Counted from the first letter of the stretch, positions 35,500 to 45,030 are shown. The stretch: 64,000 bases of DNA from Azoarcus sp031556475 (GCA_031556475.1 JAVBSY010000025.1:1-64000); one strand, 5' to 3'. Numbers and translations are program-made. Notes: generated by a model not told the origin, from the letters alone.

Positions 35500-36135
35500 A
35501 TGCGTAAAACGACTTCCACCGCGATCACCATCGCGCTGACCCTCACCGCCCTGCTCGGCACCTCACCTCTCCGGGCGGACGATCGACCCGGCGGCGACGG
35601 CGTGGCGAAAGGGTTGATGATGTTTCACGAGGGCCGTTTCATCTTTTCCCCCTGCCGGGAACGCAGCTACGTCCCCGCCGACGACGTTTCGGCCAACGGT
35701 GAAGTCAGCGCGGCCTTGCGCAAACTCGGTCTGGCCGAAGGCAAACCGTTGTACGTCGAACTGTTCGGCGAGGCCGAAGGCGACACCCTGCACATGCGCG
35801 CCATCAACTTCGCGCACACCGATGCCCGCTGCCACGCACCGCGCCAAACCCTTGGCCCATGGCGTGCGATCGGCCGCGATCCGGCATGGAATCTGACGAG
35901 TACCCGCGACACGCTGCGCCTGCAACAAGAAGGACAGGCCGACGTCGAGGCCAAATTCGTCGAGAACAAGGACGACCCCGCCACGACCCGTCTCAGCGTT
36001 CAAACCGCGCCCGAGTACGAATGGGAACTACGGCGGCAATTGTGCTACCAGATCGACGACGGCGTCGTGTCCGGCTGGACGATCGCGACACGTTCCCGCG
36101 AGGCCCGGCTATCGGGCTGCGCGTGGAAACCCTGA
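35500..36135 (+). CDS. Periplasmic protein of unknown function
   Basis: A 211-residue exported protein with a signal peptide (TTSTAITIALTLTALLGTSPLRA). Four cysteines occur (SPCRERSYV, DARCHAPRQ, QLCYQIDD, SGCAWKP), and the pattern of short conserved stretches (GRFIFSPCRERSYVPADD, YEWELRRQLCYQIDDGV) resembles small COG3650-like periplasmic proteins. It lies 45 bp behind the SCO gene and ends the operon. The ATG inside ATTTGCCATGCG was taken as start because the signal peptide begins there. Confidence 0.72.
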   Translation: MRKTTSTAITIALTLTALLGTSPLRADDRPGGDGVAKGLMMFHEGRFIFSPCRERSYVPADDVSANGEVSAALRKLGLAEGKPLYVELFGEAEGDTLHMRAINFAHTDARCHAPRQTLGPWRAIGRDPAWNLTSTRDTLRLQQEGQADVEAKFVENKDDPATTRLSVQTAPEYEWELRRQLCYQIDDGVVSGWTIATRSREARLSGCAWKP

Positions 36136-36145
36136 GGGAGAAAAC

Positions 36146-36180
36146 GGCCCGCCGCGCTTGAATCAAGCGCTGGCGAGGCC
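36146..36180. terminator. Hairpin between converging genes
   Basis: An extended stem centred on GCGCTTG-AAT-CAAGCGC with outer GGCC/GGCC pairs and small mismatches. It lies between the end of the copper operon and the converging IclR gene. There is no U-run, so termination may be weak. Confidence 0.5.
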
Positions 36181-36186
36181 GGCGAA

Positions 36187-37008
36187 TCACATTCCGCAGC
36201 CCATGATGGTTTCCACTCGTTTGACCAGTTTGATCAAGCGCGGGCCTATGTCGGATTTGATTCTTTCCTCGGTCAATAACGGCGGTGTCGTTCCCCCGCA
36301 GTTGAATGCCATCGTGGTTCCGTCGGGGGCGATGAAAGGTACGCCGACCCCGTGGATGTTCTTGTTCCAGTCTCCGATGGAAATGCAAAAACCGTACTCT
36401 TCGTAATCCCGCATCGCCTGTTCGATACCGTGCTTGATGCGCGGCCAGTTTTCCTCGTCGCCAGCCCGTATCTGATCCATCAGAAAATTTCTTTCCGCCT
36501 CGGCGATACCCACGAGATAGGCGCGCCCGATCGCGGACGTGGAAAGGGAGAGACGGGCGCCAACCCCCATGTTCATGGTGATCGACACGTTGCTGCGCAC
36601 AGACTCCACGTACACCATGCTCAAGCGGTCCCGAATGGCAATCGAGACGGAAGCCAGCGAATAGGCGGCCAACTCCTGCATCATCGGCCTTGCCACCTGG
36701 CGAACATCGAAATTCGAAAGCTTGCCGTAGCCAAGCGCCAAAACACCTGGTCCCAGTCTGTACTTTCCGATTTCCGCGGAAAACTCCAGGTAGCCAAGCT
36801 TTGACAGCGTACCCGCCAATCGCGAAACGGTCGGCTTGGGCAGATTGGTACGCTTCGCCAGTTCGGTGACGCCGAGATACTCCTCTCCCTGCTTGAAGCT
36901 GCGCAACAGCTCCAAGCCTCTGGCCAACGCGATGACGAACTGTCGATCGTCGGCGTACTTCGTGTAGTCGAAAGCTTCCACCTTGGTTTTGGGCCTTTCG
37001 ATGGTCAT
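36187..37008 (-). CDS. IclR family transcriptional regulator
   Basis: Regulator of 273 residues: N-terminal winged helix (GLELLRSFKQGEEYLGVTEL, AKRTNLPKPTVSRLAGTLSKLGYL) and a C-terminal effector domain (YSLASVSIAIRDRLSMVYVES, LSTSAIGRAYL, WNKNIHGVGVPFIAPDG). An in-frame ATG 24 codons earlier falls in the centre of a 32-bp palindrome, so the start MTIERPKTK was preferred. It is divergent from the beta-oxidation operon and is its probable regulator; IclR proteins often respond to aromatic or dicarboxylic acids. Confidence 0.87.
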   Translation of the reverse strand: MTIERPKTKVEAFDYTKYADDRQFVIALARGLELLRSFKQGEEYLGVTELAKRTNLPKPTVSRLAGTLSKLGYLEFSAEIGKYRLGPGVLALGYGKLSNFDVRQVARPMMQELAAYSLASVSIAIRDRLSMVYVESVRSNVSITMNMGVGARLSLSTSAIGRAYLVGIAEAERNFLMDQIRAGDEENWPRIKHGIEQAMRDYEEYGFCISIGDWNKNIHGVGVPFIAPDGTTMAFNCGGTTPPLLTEERIKSDIGPRLIKLVKRVETIMGCGM

Positions 37009-37066
37009 CGACGATGCCCCTGGCAATCCCGCCGGAGCGACACAAAAAAATCCGTATGTTTGGTGC

Positions 37067-37098
37067 GTTTGCCGAGGCATCCGGATGCCTCGGCAAAC
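37067..37098. promoter_or_regulatory. 32-bp perfect palindrome upstream of the IclR gene
   Basis: Perfect symmetry with arms GTTTGCCGAGGCATCC and its complement, 58 bp before the IclR start. It could be the autoregulatory operator or, on RNA, a long hairpin. Its sequence is unlike the operator before the beta-oxidation operon. Confidence 0.5.
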
Positions 37099-37682
37099 AT
37101 GCGTTTTCGTCGTGAAATTGCACTGTTCATGAATGATTTCTCCTTGTTCCCTTCCTGAATCAACGATCCCTGTTCCGATCCGCCTCTACCGCATTGCCAC
37201 GGCTCTCATCTCTACAGGCTCGTTGATTTGGAAACGGGATTTCCAGTTGAGCATATGTAATGTTGTGCTGCGATTTTCGTCTGCGCCCAGTCTCGCGTTT
37301 TGAGATATCACTGGCGAGGGGTGCATAGCGGCGCGATTGTAATCCTGTATCCAGCTTCCAATATTGCCGTGAGCATAGTCGAGAGCTGGAGCCTTTGGAC
37401 GTTGAATCGCCGGCTACGGCAGTTGCCGGAATGCTTATCCGGTTGCGCCCGACCAAGTAGCCGACCACCTGTGCGGGGCGGCACTCATGCCGCTGCACCG
37501 CTCACGGCCGTAGTGGAACACGGCTCGTTGATATCCATCTTCTTCGGCCCGCTTCGCGGCGAACGCGGTCCGTTCTCCGGTGATCTTCGATTTCTCCCTT
37601 GCAACAAGGCGGTGTTGAGGACTGAGCACTGCCGAATCCTCCATTTCCGAGTACCAATTTCTATCTGATATATAGTATCGTA
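37099..37682. other. Long intergenic region without a recognised gene
   Basis: About 580 bp between the IclR-side palindrome and the operon operator. Base composition is more mixed than in the flanking genes. No frame here resembles a known protein, and I find no transposon ends. A decayed gene is possible. Confidence 0.4.
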
Positions 37683-37713
37683 TCGCACAGCGAATATTAG
37701 TTTCGCTGTGCGA
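37683..37713. promoter_or_regulatory. Inverted repeat operator before the beta-oxidation operon
   Basis: Perfect 12-bp arms TCGCACAGCGAA and TTCGCTGTGCGA around a 7-bp spacer, ending 17 bp before the GTG start of the first gene. A TATAGT-like -10 lies just upstream (around 37671), so a protein bound here would sit at the transcription start. The divergent IclR protein is the likely ligand. Confidence 0.65.
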
Positions 37714-37730
37714 ACCACATTGGAGAGAGT

Positions 37731-38501
37731 GTGAGCGAAGTTATCTTCGAAAAAATGAACTTCGGGGTTGGCGTCGTCCGCCTTAACCGCCCGGAAGTCA
37801 AAAACGCCCTGAATCAACGTGTCCGCCAGCAATTGGCGGAGCATTTCACGGCGCTGGGGCAGGATCCGGAAATCCGTAGCGTCGTGCTGTGTGGGAATGA
37901 ACAGGCGTTTGCCGCCGGTGCCGACATCAGCGAGTTTGCCGACGCCACATCGACCGAGATGTACCTGCGCAATACGCACAAGCTTTGGAAGGCGATTGCC
38001 GACTGTCCCAAACCCGTGATCGCCGCGGTCAACGGCTACGCCTGGGGTGGCGGCTGCGAACTGGCGATGCATGCGGACATCATCATCGCCGGCAACGGCG
38101 CTTCGTTTTGCCAGCCGGAGATCAAGATCGGCCTGATGCCCGGCGCTGGCGGCACTCAGCGGCTGACACGCGCGGTAGGGAAATTCAAGGCGATGAAAAT
38201 GGTGCTGACAGGGCAGGCGGTCAGTGCCGCAGAGGCTTTGTCGATGGGCCTGGTCAGCGAAGTCGTGGAAGACGAAGCCGTGATGACCACGGCCCTGGAT
38301 CTGGCCAGACGCATTGCCGCCATGCCGCCGTTGGCTGTCGCGCAGATCAAGGAAGTGTTGCTGGCCGGGCAGGATGCGTCCCTGGACGCCGCGCTGGCAC
38401 TGGAAAGAAAGGCGTTCCAACTGCTCTTCTCCAGCGAGGATCAGAAGGAGGGCGCACGCGCCTTTTTCGAAAAGCGCAAGCCGGTTTTCAAGGGATGCTG
38501 A
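37731..38501 (+). CDS. Enoyl-CoA hydratase
   Basis: Crotonase-family enzyme (256 aa) that adds water to 2-enoyl-CoA. Oxyanion-hole and catalytic segments are AAGADISEFADA, VNGYAWGGGCELAMHADIII (first catalytic Glu) and QPEIKIGLMPGAGGTQRLTR (second). GTG start with GGAGAG upstream. It is the first gene of the operon and, with the dehydrogenase and thiolase that follow, completes a beta-oxidation turn. A dehydroadipyl-CoA type substrate fits the thiolase type. Confidence 0.87.
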   Translation: MSEVIFEKMNFGVGVVRLNRPEVKNALNQRVRQQLAEHFTALGQDPEIRSVVLCGNEQAFAAGADISEFADATSTEMYLRNTHKLWKAIADCPKPVIAAVNGYAWGGGCELAMHADIIIAGNGASFCQPEIKIGLMPGAGGTQRLTRAVGKFKAMKMVLTGQAVSAAEALSMGLVSEVVEDEAVMTTALDLARRIAAMPPLAVAQIKEVLLAGQDASLDAALALERKAFQLLFSSEDQKEGARAFFEKRKPVFKGC

Positions 38502-38503
38502 GC

Positions 38504-40033
38504 ATGAGCGGACAGAACATCGAAGCCACCCGCCTCGGCATCGTCGGCACCGGACTGATGGGCAGGGGTATCGCCCAGATCGCCGCGCAAGGCGGTATCC
38601 AGGTGGTGCTCTACGACAACCGCCCCCAGGCCGCCGCTGAAGCAATGGACGCCGTCGCGACGATCTTCGGCCAGCTCGCCGCCAAGGGGAAGATCGATCC
38701 GGCGCAGGCCGGGGCCTCGCTGGCCCGCCTTCAGGTAGCCGACACGCTCGAAGCGCTGGCCGACTGCACGGTTGTCGTCGAGGCCATCGTCGAAAATGTC
38801 GATGCCAAGCGCGAGCTGTTCTGCAAACTGGAATCCATCGTCGGCGAACACTGCATTCTGGCGACCAACACTTCGTCGCTGTCGGTGACGACAATCGCCG
38901 CCGGCTGCCAACGGCCCGAACGGATCGCGGGATTTCATTTCTTCAGCCCGGTTCCGTTGATGAAGGTCGTCGAGGTCATCGACGGCCTCCTGACCCGCCC
39001 GGAGGTGGGCGAAACGCTGACCGCGCTGGCCGTGAAAATGGGCCACACCGCCGTACGGACAAAGGACACGCCGGGTTTCATCGTCAACCACGCCGGCCGC
39101 GCCTACCTGACCGAATCCCTGCGACTGCTGGGCGAGAACATTGCCCACTATGCCGTGCTCGACGACATCCTGCGCCAGAGCGCCGGTTTCAGGATGGGGC
39201 CGTTCGAACTGCTCGACCTGACCGGGCTGGACGTCTCTCATCCCGCGATGGAGTCGATCTACGGGCGCTTCTACCACGACCCGCGTTTCCGTCCCTCGCC
39301 GATCGCCGCTCAACGCCTCGCCGCAGGCGTGCTCGGGCGCAAGTCGGGCGCCGGCTTCTACGTCTACGACAAAGGCCAGAAGCAGCCGATCAGCCTTGCG
39401 GCGTCCCGGAATGGGGACAGCTCGACCCCGGTATGGGTCAGTGCCGCCGAGCCGCAGGCGCAGCAGACTGTCATCCAACTGCTCGAAAAGCTCGGAGCAC
39501 GGATCGTCCGCGACCCGCGTCCCACGGCCGAAGCGCTTTGCCTGGTACTGCCGATCGGACAGGATGCCACAACCGCCGCGCTTGCCGAAGACCTCGATCC
39601 GGCACGCGTGGTAGCCCTGGATCCGATGTTCCTCGACGGGCATCGGACGCTCATGGCCACCCCATTGACGACGCCAGCCATGCGCGACGCCGCGCTGGCG
39701 CTGCTCGGGCGCGACGGCGTGCCGGTCGCGCTGATCCACGACAGCCCCGGGTTCGTTGCACAGCGCGTCATCGCCGCCATCGTCAATCTCGGCTGCGACA
39801 TCGCACAGCAGAACATCGCCAGCCCGCAAGACATCGACCGCGCGGTCACGCTCGGCCTGGGTTATCCGCGAGGGCCTCTGGCGATGGGCGACTTTTTCGG
39901 ACCACGGACGATCCTGCGGATTCTCGACGGCTTGTTCGAGTTCTACCGCGATCCCCGCTACCGCCCCTGCCCGTGGCTCAAGCGCCGCGCGTTGCTCGGC
40001 ATGTCCTTGCTGACACCTGAGCTGGCTACGTAA
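38504..40033 (+). CDS. 3-hydroxyacyl-CoA dehydrogenase (two-domain, PaaH-like)
   Basis: NAD-dependent enzyme of 509 residues that oxidises 3-hydroxyacyl-CoA. Rossmann motif GIVGTGLMGRGIAQIAAQGG, catalytic region HFFSPVPLMKVVEVI and DTPGFIVNHAGRAYL; then a second, diverged C-terminal 3HCDH domain (DSPGFVAQRVIAAIVNLGCD). This two-domain length is typical of PaaH/DcaH-type enzymes of phenylacetate and dicarboxylate degradation. The ATG at the second Met (MSGQNIE) has AGGGA in good spacing. Confidence 0.87.
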   Translation: MSGQNIEATRLGIVGTGLMGRGIAQIAAQGGIQVVLYDNRPQAAAEAMDAVATIFGQLAAKGKIDPAQAGASLARLQVADTLEALADCTVVVEAIVENVDAKRELFCKLESIVGEHCILATNTSSLSVTTIAAGCQRPERIAGFHFFSPVPLMKVVEVIDGLLTRPEVGETLTALAVKMGHTAVRTKDTPGFIVNHAGRAYLTESLRLLGENIAHYAVLDDILRQSAGFRMGPFELLDLTGLDVSHPAMESIYGRFYHDPRFRPSPIAAQRLAAGVLGRKSGAGFYVYDKGQKQPISLAASRNGDSSTPVWVSAAEPQAQQTVIQLLEKLGARIVRDPRPTAEALCLVLPIGQDATTAALAEDLDPARVVALDPMFLDGHRTLMATPLTTPAMRDAALALLGRDGVPVALIHDSPGFVAQRVIAAIVNLGCDIAQQNIASPQDIDRAVTLGLGYPRGPLAMGDFFGPRTILRILDGLFEFYRDPRYRPCPWLKRRALLGMSLLTPELAT

Positions 40034-40063
40034 CTCATTTCATCGACTGCCCAGGAATTACAT

Positions 40064-41266
40064 ATGCTTGATGCGTATATCTATTCGGGTCTCCGAACGC
40101 CGTTCGGTCGCCACGGGGGCGCGCTTGCCCCGATCCGCCCCGATGACCTCGTTGCGCGGGTCATTCAGAAGGTGGTCGCCGATTCGCCGTTCGATCCGGC
40201 ACAGATCGAGGATGTGATCCTCGGCTGCACCTGCCAGGCCGGCGAGGACGCGCGCAACATCGCGCGCCATGCCGTGCTGCTGTCGGGCCTGCCGGTCGAA
40301 GTGCCGGGACAGACGGTCAACCGCCTGTGTTCGAGCGGCCTTGCAGCAGTGCTCGATGCATCGCGCGCAATCACCGCGGGAGAAGGCGATCTCTACGTCG
40401 CCGGCGGCGTGGAGAGCATGAGCCGCGCGCCCTTCGTCATCGCCAAGGCCGAGTCGGCTTTCAGCCGCGATTTCAAGGTGTTCGATTCGGCCATCGGCGC
40501 ACGCTTCCCAAACCCGGCGATCACCAAGGCTTTCGGCAACGACACGATGCCCGAGACCGCCGACAACGTCGCGCGTGAGTTGGACATTTCGCGTGAAGAC
40601 AGCGATCGTTTCGCGCTGGCGTCGCAGCAGCGTTTCGCCGCCACGCAGCAAAGCGGCTTCCTGGCCGGGGAAATCCTGCCGATCGAAGTCTCCCGTGGCC
40701 GCAAGGCACCGCCCGCGCGCATCGATACCGACGAGCATCCACGCCCCGACACGACAGCCGAAACGTTGTCCAGCCTCAAATCCCTGTTCGAAGGCGGCGT
40801 GGTCACCGCCGGCAACGCTTCCGGCATCAACGATGGTGCGGCGGCGCTGCTGGTCGGAAGCCGTGAAGCCGGCGAGCGCGCCGGAGCGAAGCCGATCGCA
40901 CGGGTCGTCTCGGGCGCCGCGGTCGGCGTGGCGCCGCGCGTAATGGGCCTCGGCCCCGCATACGCCATTCCCAAGGCACTGGCGCGCGCCGGCCTGAGCT
41001 TGAGCGACATGGACGTCATCGAGATCAACGAAGCGTTCGCCACCCAGGTTCTGGGCTGCCTCAAGCTGATGAACGTCTCCTATGACGATCCGCGCGTCAA
41101 CCCGAACGGTGGCGCAATCGCGGTGGGCCATCCGCTGGGCGCCTCGGGCGCCCGCCTGGCCTTGACCGTTGCCCGCGAGTTGCAACGGCGCGAGGGCCGC
41201 TACGCGGTCATCAGCCTGTGCATCGGCGTCGGCCAGGGGCTGGCGGTCGTGATCGAGCGTGTTTGA
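40064..41266 (+). CDS. Acetyl-CoA acyltransferase, 3-oxoadipyl-CoA thiolase type
   Basis: Thiolase (400 aa) with nucleophile Cys in VNRLCSSGLAAV, His in GGAIAVGHPLGASGAR and a second Cys in ISLCIGVGQG. The stretches DARNIARHAVLLSGLP, MSRAPFVIAKAESAF and EINEAFATQVLGCLK are like PcaF/PaaJ thiolases that split 3-oxoadipyl-CoA to succinyl-CoA and acetyl-CoA. This is the main hint that the operon degrades a C6 dicarboxylate or something that yields one. Confidence 0.87.
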   Translation: MLDAYIYSGLRTPFGRHGGALAPIRPDDLVARVIQKVVADSPFDPAQIEDVILGCTCQAGEDARNIARHAVLLSGLPVEVPGQTVNRLCSSGLAAVLDASRAITAGEGDLYVAGGVESMSRAPFVIAKAESAFSRDFKVFDSAIGARFPNPAITKAFGNDTMPETADNVARELDISREDSDRFALASQQRFAATQQSGFLAGEILPIEVSRGRKAPPARIDTDEHPRPDTTAETLSSLKSLFEGGVVTAGNASGINDGAAALLVGSREAGERAGAKPIARVVSGAAVGVAPRVMGLGPAYAIPKALARAGLSLSDMDVIEINEAFATQVLGCLKLMNVSYDDPRVNPNGGAIAVGHPLGASGARLALTVARELQRREGRYAVISLCIGVGQGLAVVIERV

Positions 41267-41281
41267 TTTCACTACGAGGAA

Positions 41282-42508
41282 ATGATGTCTGGAGCATTGA
41301 GCAATATCCGCGTTCTCGATTTGACACGTGTTCTGGCGGGGCCGTGGTGCACGCAGATCCTGGCCGATCTCGGCGCGGAGATCATCAAGATCGAACGCCC
41401 GGGAACCGGCGACGACACGCGCGCCTGGGCGCCGCCCTACCTCAAGGACGAGGAAGGGCACGACACGAGCGAGGCCGCCTATTACCTCGCGGCCAATCGC
41501 GGCAAAAAGTCCGTCACGCTCAATATCTCGAAGCCGGAAGGCCAGGAACTGATCCGGCAGCTCGCCGCCCAGTGCGACGTTTTCATCGAGAACTACAAGG
41601 TCGGCGACATGGCGCGCTATGGCCTGTCGTATGACCGCCTCAAGGCCATCAATCCGCGCCTGATCTATTGCTCGATCACCGGCTATGGCCAAGACGGCCC
41701 CAAGGCGGACCATGCCGGCTACGACTTTGTCATTCAGGGTGTCGGCGGCCTGATGAGCATTACCGGAGAGCGCGACGACCTTCCCGGCGGCGGACCGCAG
41801 AAGCTCGGCGTCGCGTTCGCCGATCTGATGACCGGCGTGTATTCGGCGACGGCCATTCTCGCGGCCCTGGTTGCGCGCGGGAAAACGGGCGAAGGGCAGT
41901 ACATCGACATGGCGCTGCTCGACGTGCAGGTCGCGACCATGGCGAACATGAACATGAACTACCTGTGCTCGGGCAACGTCCCCAAGCGGCAGGGCAACGC
42001 GCACGCGAACATCGTTCCCTACCAGGTCTTTCAGGCGAACGACGGCTATTTCGTGCTCGCGGCCGGCAACGACAGCCAGTTCGTGAAAGTTTGCGAAGTC
42101 ATCGGACGGCCGGAACTGGCGGCGGACCCGCGCTTCGCCACCAATGCGTCGCGCGTGCGCAATCGCGAAACCCTGATTCCGATACTGCAGGAGGTCTTCC
42201 TGCAACGCGGCGTTTACGCGTGGGTCGACCCGCTCGAGGCCGCCAACGTGCCATGCGGGCCGATCAACGATATCGGCCAGACCTTCGAGTATCCGCAGGT
42301 CAAGCACCGGAAGATGAAAGTGGAACTGCCGCATCCGCTCAGCGGCACGGTTCCGTCGGTGGCAAACCCGATCCGGCTGTCCGCAACGCCGGTCGAGTAC
42401 AAGAGCGCTCCCCCCACGCTGGGACAGCACACAGAAGAAGTTCTCTGCGGCCTCGGCGGTTTGAGCGGCTCCGATATTGAAGCATTGAAGCAAAAAGGCG
42501 TTCTCTGA
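41282..42508 (+). CDS. Family III CoA-transferase (CaiB/BaiF type)
   Basis: CoA-transferase of 408 residues that probably activates the acid from succinyl-CoA or another CoA donor. N-terminal VLDLTRVLAGPWCTQILADLGAEIIKIERP and catalytic Asp in GVAFADLMTGVYS are family marks. Two adjacent ATGs follow GAGG; either may be used. It would start the pathway, and the CoA could be handed back by the thiolase products. Confidence 0.87.
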   Translation: MMSGALSNIRVLDLTRVLAGPWCTQILADLGAEIIKIERPGTGDDTRAWAPPYLKDEEGHDTSEAAYYLAANRGKKSVTLNISKPEGQELIRQLAAQCDVFIENYKVGDMARYGLSYDRLKAINPRLIYCSITGYGQDGPKADHAGYDFVIQGVGGLMSITGERDDLPGGGPQKLGVAFADLMTGVYSATAILAALVARGKTGEGQYIDMALLDVQVATMANMNMNYLCSGNVPKRQGNAHANIVPYQVFQANDGYFVLAAGNDSQFVKVCEVIGRPELAADPRFATNASRVRNRETLIPILQEVFLQRGVYAWVDPLEAANVPCGPINDIGQTFEYPQVKHRKMKVELPHPLSGTVPSVANPIRLSATPVEYKSAPPTLGQHTEEVLCGLGGLSGSDIEALKQKGVL

Positions 42509-42555
42509 CCGGCGCGCATTGCGCGCTTCACTCATTCAACGATTACGGAAAAAAC

Positions 42556-43710
42556 ATGATTCGCGATCAGGAAATACTGGACCTGCTGCTCGACACCATT
42601 TCGCGCTTCGTGCGCGAACGTTTGGTTCCAGCCGAACACGAGGTTGCCGAAACCGACACGATTCCGGCCGGCATCGTCGCCGAAATGAAGGAGCTTGGAC
42701 TGTTCGGGCTCACCATTCCCGAGGAATACGGCGGCCTGGGCCTGACGATGGAAGAAGAGGTGCTCGTCGCCTTCGAACTGGCGAAGACTTCGCCCTGCTT
42801 CCGCTCACTGATCGGCACCAATAACGGCATCGGCTCCCAAGGGTTGATCATAGACGGCACGCCCGAGCAAAAGCAGCACTACCTGCCGACACTCGCGTCG
42901 GGCGAACTGATCGCATCGTTCGCGCTGACCGAACCGGAAGCCGGGTCGGACGCCGCCGCGCTGCGCACGACCGCGGTGCGCGATGGCGACCATGACGTGC
43001 TCAACGGCACCAAGCGCTTCATCACCAACGCCCCGGAAGCCGGCATCTACACGGTGATGGCGCGTACCGATCCTACGCTGAAGGGCGCCGGAGCAATCTC
43101 GGCCTTTATCGTCGAGCGCGGCACGCCGGGCGTATCGATCGGCAAGGCCGACGAGAAGATGGGCCAGAAAGGCGCGCACACCGCCGACGTGATCCTCGAG
43201 AACTGCCGCGTTCCCGCCGCCAACCTGATCGGCGGGCGCGAAGGCGTCGGCTTCAAGACGGCAATGAAGGTGCTCGACAAGGGCCGGCTGCACATCGCGG
43301 CGATCTGCGTCGGTGTTGCGGAACGGATGCTCGCCGATGCGTTGCAGTATGCGATGGAACGCAAGCAGTTCGGCCAGGCCATCGCCGAGTTCCAACTGAT
43401 CCAGGCGATGCTGGCCGACAGCAAGGCGGAAATCTATGCCGCCCGCTGCATGGTGCTCGACGCCGCGCGCAAGCGCGACGCCAAGCAGGACGTGTCCACC
43501 GAGGCTTCGTGCTGCAAGCTGTTTGCGTCCGAAATGTGCGCGCGCGTCGCGGACCGCGCCGTGCAGATCCACGGTGGTGCCGGTTACGTCAGCGAATACG
43601 CCATCGAGCGCTTCTACCGCGACGTGCGCCTGTTCCGTATCTACGAGGGCACGACGCAGATCCAGCAGATCGTCATTGCCCGCAACATGATCAGAAACGC
43701 GGCGGCATAG
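42556..43710 (+). CDS. Acyl-CoA dehydrogenase
   Basis: FAD enzyme (384 aa) that makes the 2,3-double bond. Family motifs are FALTEPEAGSDAAALRTTA, KRFITNAPEAGIY, RKQFGQAIAEFQLIQAMLAD, QIHGGAGYVSEYAIERFYRD and the catalytic Glu in RIYEGTTQIQQIVIARN. Together with hydratase, dehydrogenase and thiolase it gives all four beta-oxidation steps in one operon. Confidence 0.9.
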   Translation: MIRDQEILDLLLDTISRFVRERLVPAEHEVAETDTIPAGIVAEMKELGLFGLTIPEEYGGLGLTMEEEVLVAFELAKTSPCFRSLIGTNNGIGSQGLIIDGTPEQKQHYLPTLASGELIASFALTEPEAGSDAAALRTTAVRDGDHDVLNGTKRFITNAPEAGIYTVMARTDPTLKGAGAISAFIVERGTPGVSIGKADEKMGQKGAHTADVILENCRVPAANLIGGREGVGFKTAMKVLDKGRLHIAAICVGVAERMLADALQYAMERKQFGQAIAEFQLIQAMLADSKAEIYAARCMVLDAARKRDAKQDVSTEASCCKLFASEMCARVADRAVQIHGGAGYVSEYAIERFYRDVRLFRIYEGTTQIQQIVIARNMIRNAAA

Positions 43711-43759
43711 CGGTTCGAAACATCAAAATCAACCAAGAGAAGAGAAGGGAGTAACCGTA

Positions 43760-45019
43760 GTGGATAACGCTTTGAAGAACACGGCGCGCACCCCAGGTGA
43801 GCGCACCTGGATGCTCGTGTTCGCATTCACTTTCCTGGCGTTGCTGGTCGATGGCGCCGATCTGATGTTTTTGTCCTACAGCCTGTCCAGTCTGAAGAAG
43901 GAGTTCAACCTCACCAGCGTGGAGGCGGGCAGCCTCGGAACCATAACGCTCATCGGCATGGCGGTCGGCGGGATCTGGGGCGGATGGGCGGCCGACAAGT
44001 ACGGCCGTGTCCGTGTCACCGTCTGGTGCATCATGGTCTTTTCGATCGGCACCGCCGCGCTGGGCATGACGCAGAGCTACCTGCAGTTCGCCGCCGCGCG
44101 TTTCCTCGCCTCGATCGGCCTGGGTGCGGTATACGTGGTCGGCAACACGCTGATGGCCGAGTATGTGCCCACCAGGCACCGCACGACGGTACTCGGCTCG
44201 CTGCAGGCGGGCTGGTCGGTCGGCTATCTCGTCGCCACGCTGCTTGCCGGGTGGATACTCCCGACCTACGGATGGCGCTGGCTGTTCTACATCGCGATCC
44301 TGCCGGTCATCATGGCCGTGATGATGCGGCGCCTCGTCCCCGAACCGCCAAACTGGGTCGCGGCACGCGCACGGCTGGCCGCAGGCGAGACCGAAGGCAA
44401 CTCGAAGGCCGCGGAATCGAGCTCGCTGAAGATGATCTTCGGCAACCCGGCACACCGCAAGATGTTCATTCTGTGGTCATTCACGGCGGGCTTCCTGCAG
44501 TTCGGCTACTACGGCGTCAACAACTGGATGCCGACCTATCTCGAAAACGAACTGCACATCAACTTCAAGTCGATGGCCGGTTACATGGTCGGCACCTACA
44601 TCGCCATGATCCTCGGCAAGATCCTCGCCGGCTGGATGGCGGACCTTTTCGGACGCCGTGCGGTCTTTGCCTTCGGCGCGCTCGGAACGGCCCTCTTCCT
44701 GCCCGTGATCGTGTGGTACAACACGCCCGAGAACATCATATACCTGCTGATCTTCTTCGGCTTCCTGTACGGCATACCGTATGGCGTCAATGCCACCTAC
44801 ATGACCGAGAGCTTCGAAACCAAGATCCGCGGCAGCGCCGTGGGTGGCGCGTACAACGTGGGCCGTGTCGGCGCCGCGCTGGGGCCGGTGGTGATCGGCT
44901 ATCTCGCCACGAACGGCTCGATCGGCACGGGCTTCCTGATGCTCGGCGTCGCGTACTTCTTCTGCGGGATGATCCCGGCGCTGTTCATCAAGGAAAAACT
45001 CTACGACGCTCAGCAATAA
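43760..45019 (+). CDS. MFS transporter, aromatic/organic acid (AAHS-like) type
   Basis: Proton-linked importer (419 aa, 12 helices). The marks are ALLVDGADLMFLSYSLSSLKK near helix 1, GGWAADKYGRVRV in loop 2-3 and GWMADLFGRRAV in loop 8-9. It has a GTG start. It ends the operon, before a strong terminator, so it most likely brings in the acid that the CoA-transferase activates. The exact substrate (adipate, other dicarboxylate or aromatic acid) is not shown by sequence. Confidence 0.85.
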   Translation: MDNALKNTARTPGERTWMLVFAFTFLALLVDGADLMFLSYSLSSLKKEFNLTSVEAGSLGTITLIGMAVGGIWGGWAADKYGRVRVTVWCIMVFSIGTAALGMTQSYLQFAAARFLASIGLGAVYVVGNTLMAEYVPTRHRTTVLGSLQAGWSVGYLVATLLAGWILPTYGWRWLFYIAILPVIMAVMMRRLVPEPPNWVAARARLAAGETEGNSKAAESSSLKMIFGNPAHRKMFILWSFTAGFLQFGYYGVNNWMPTYLENELHINFKSMAGYMVGTYIAMILGKILAGWMADLFGRRAVFAFGALGTALFLPVIVWYNTPENIIYLLIFFGFLYGIPYGVNATYMTESFETKIRGSAVGGAYNVGRVGAALGPVVIGYLATNGSIGTGFLMLGVAYFFCGMIPALFIKEKLYDAQQ

Positions 45020-45030
45020 GCTCGCGTGTG

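Noticed and set aside
37099..37682. Possible small genes in the IclR-operon intergenic region
   Set aside because: Frames of 60-120 codons exist on both strands but none has a ribosome site plus protein-like composition, and none resembles a known family.
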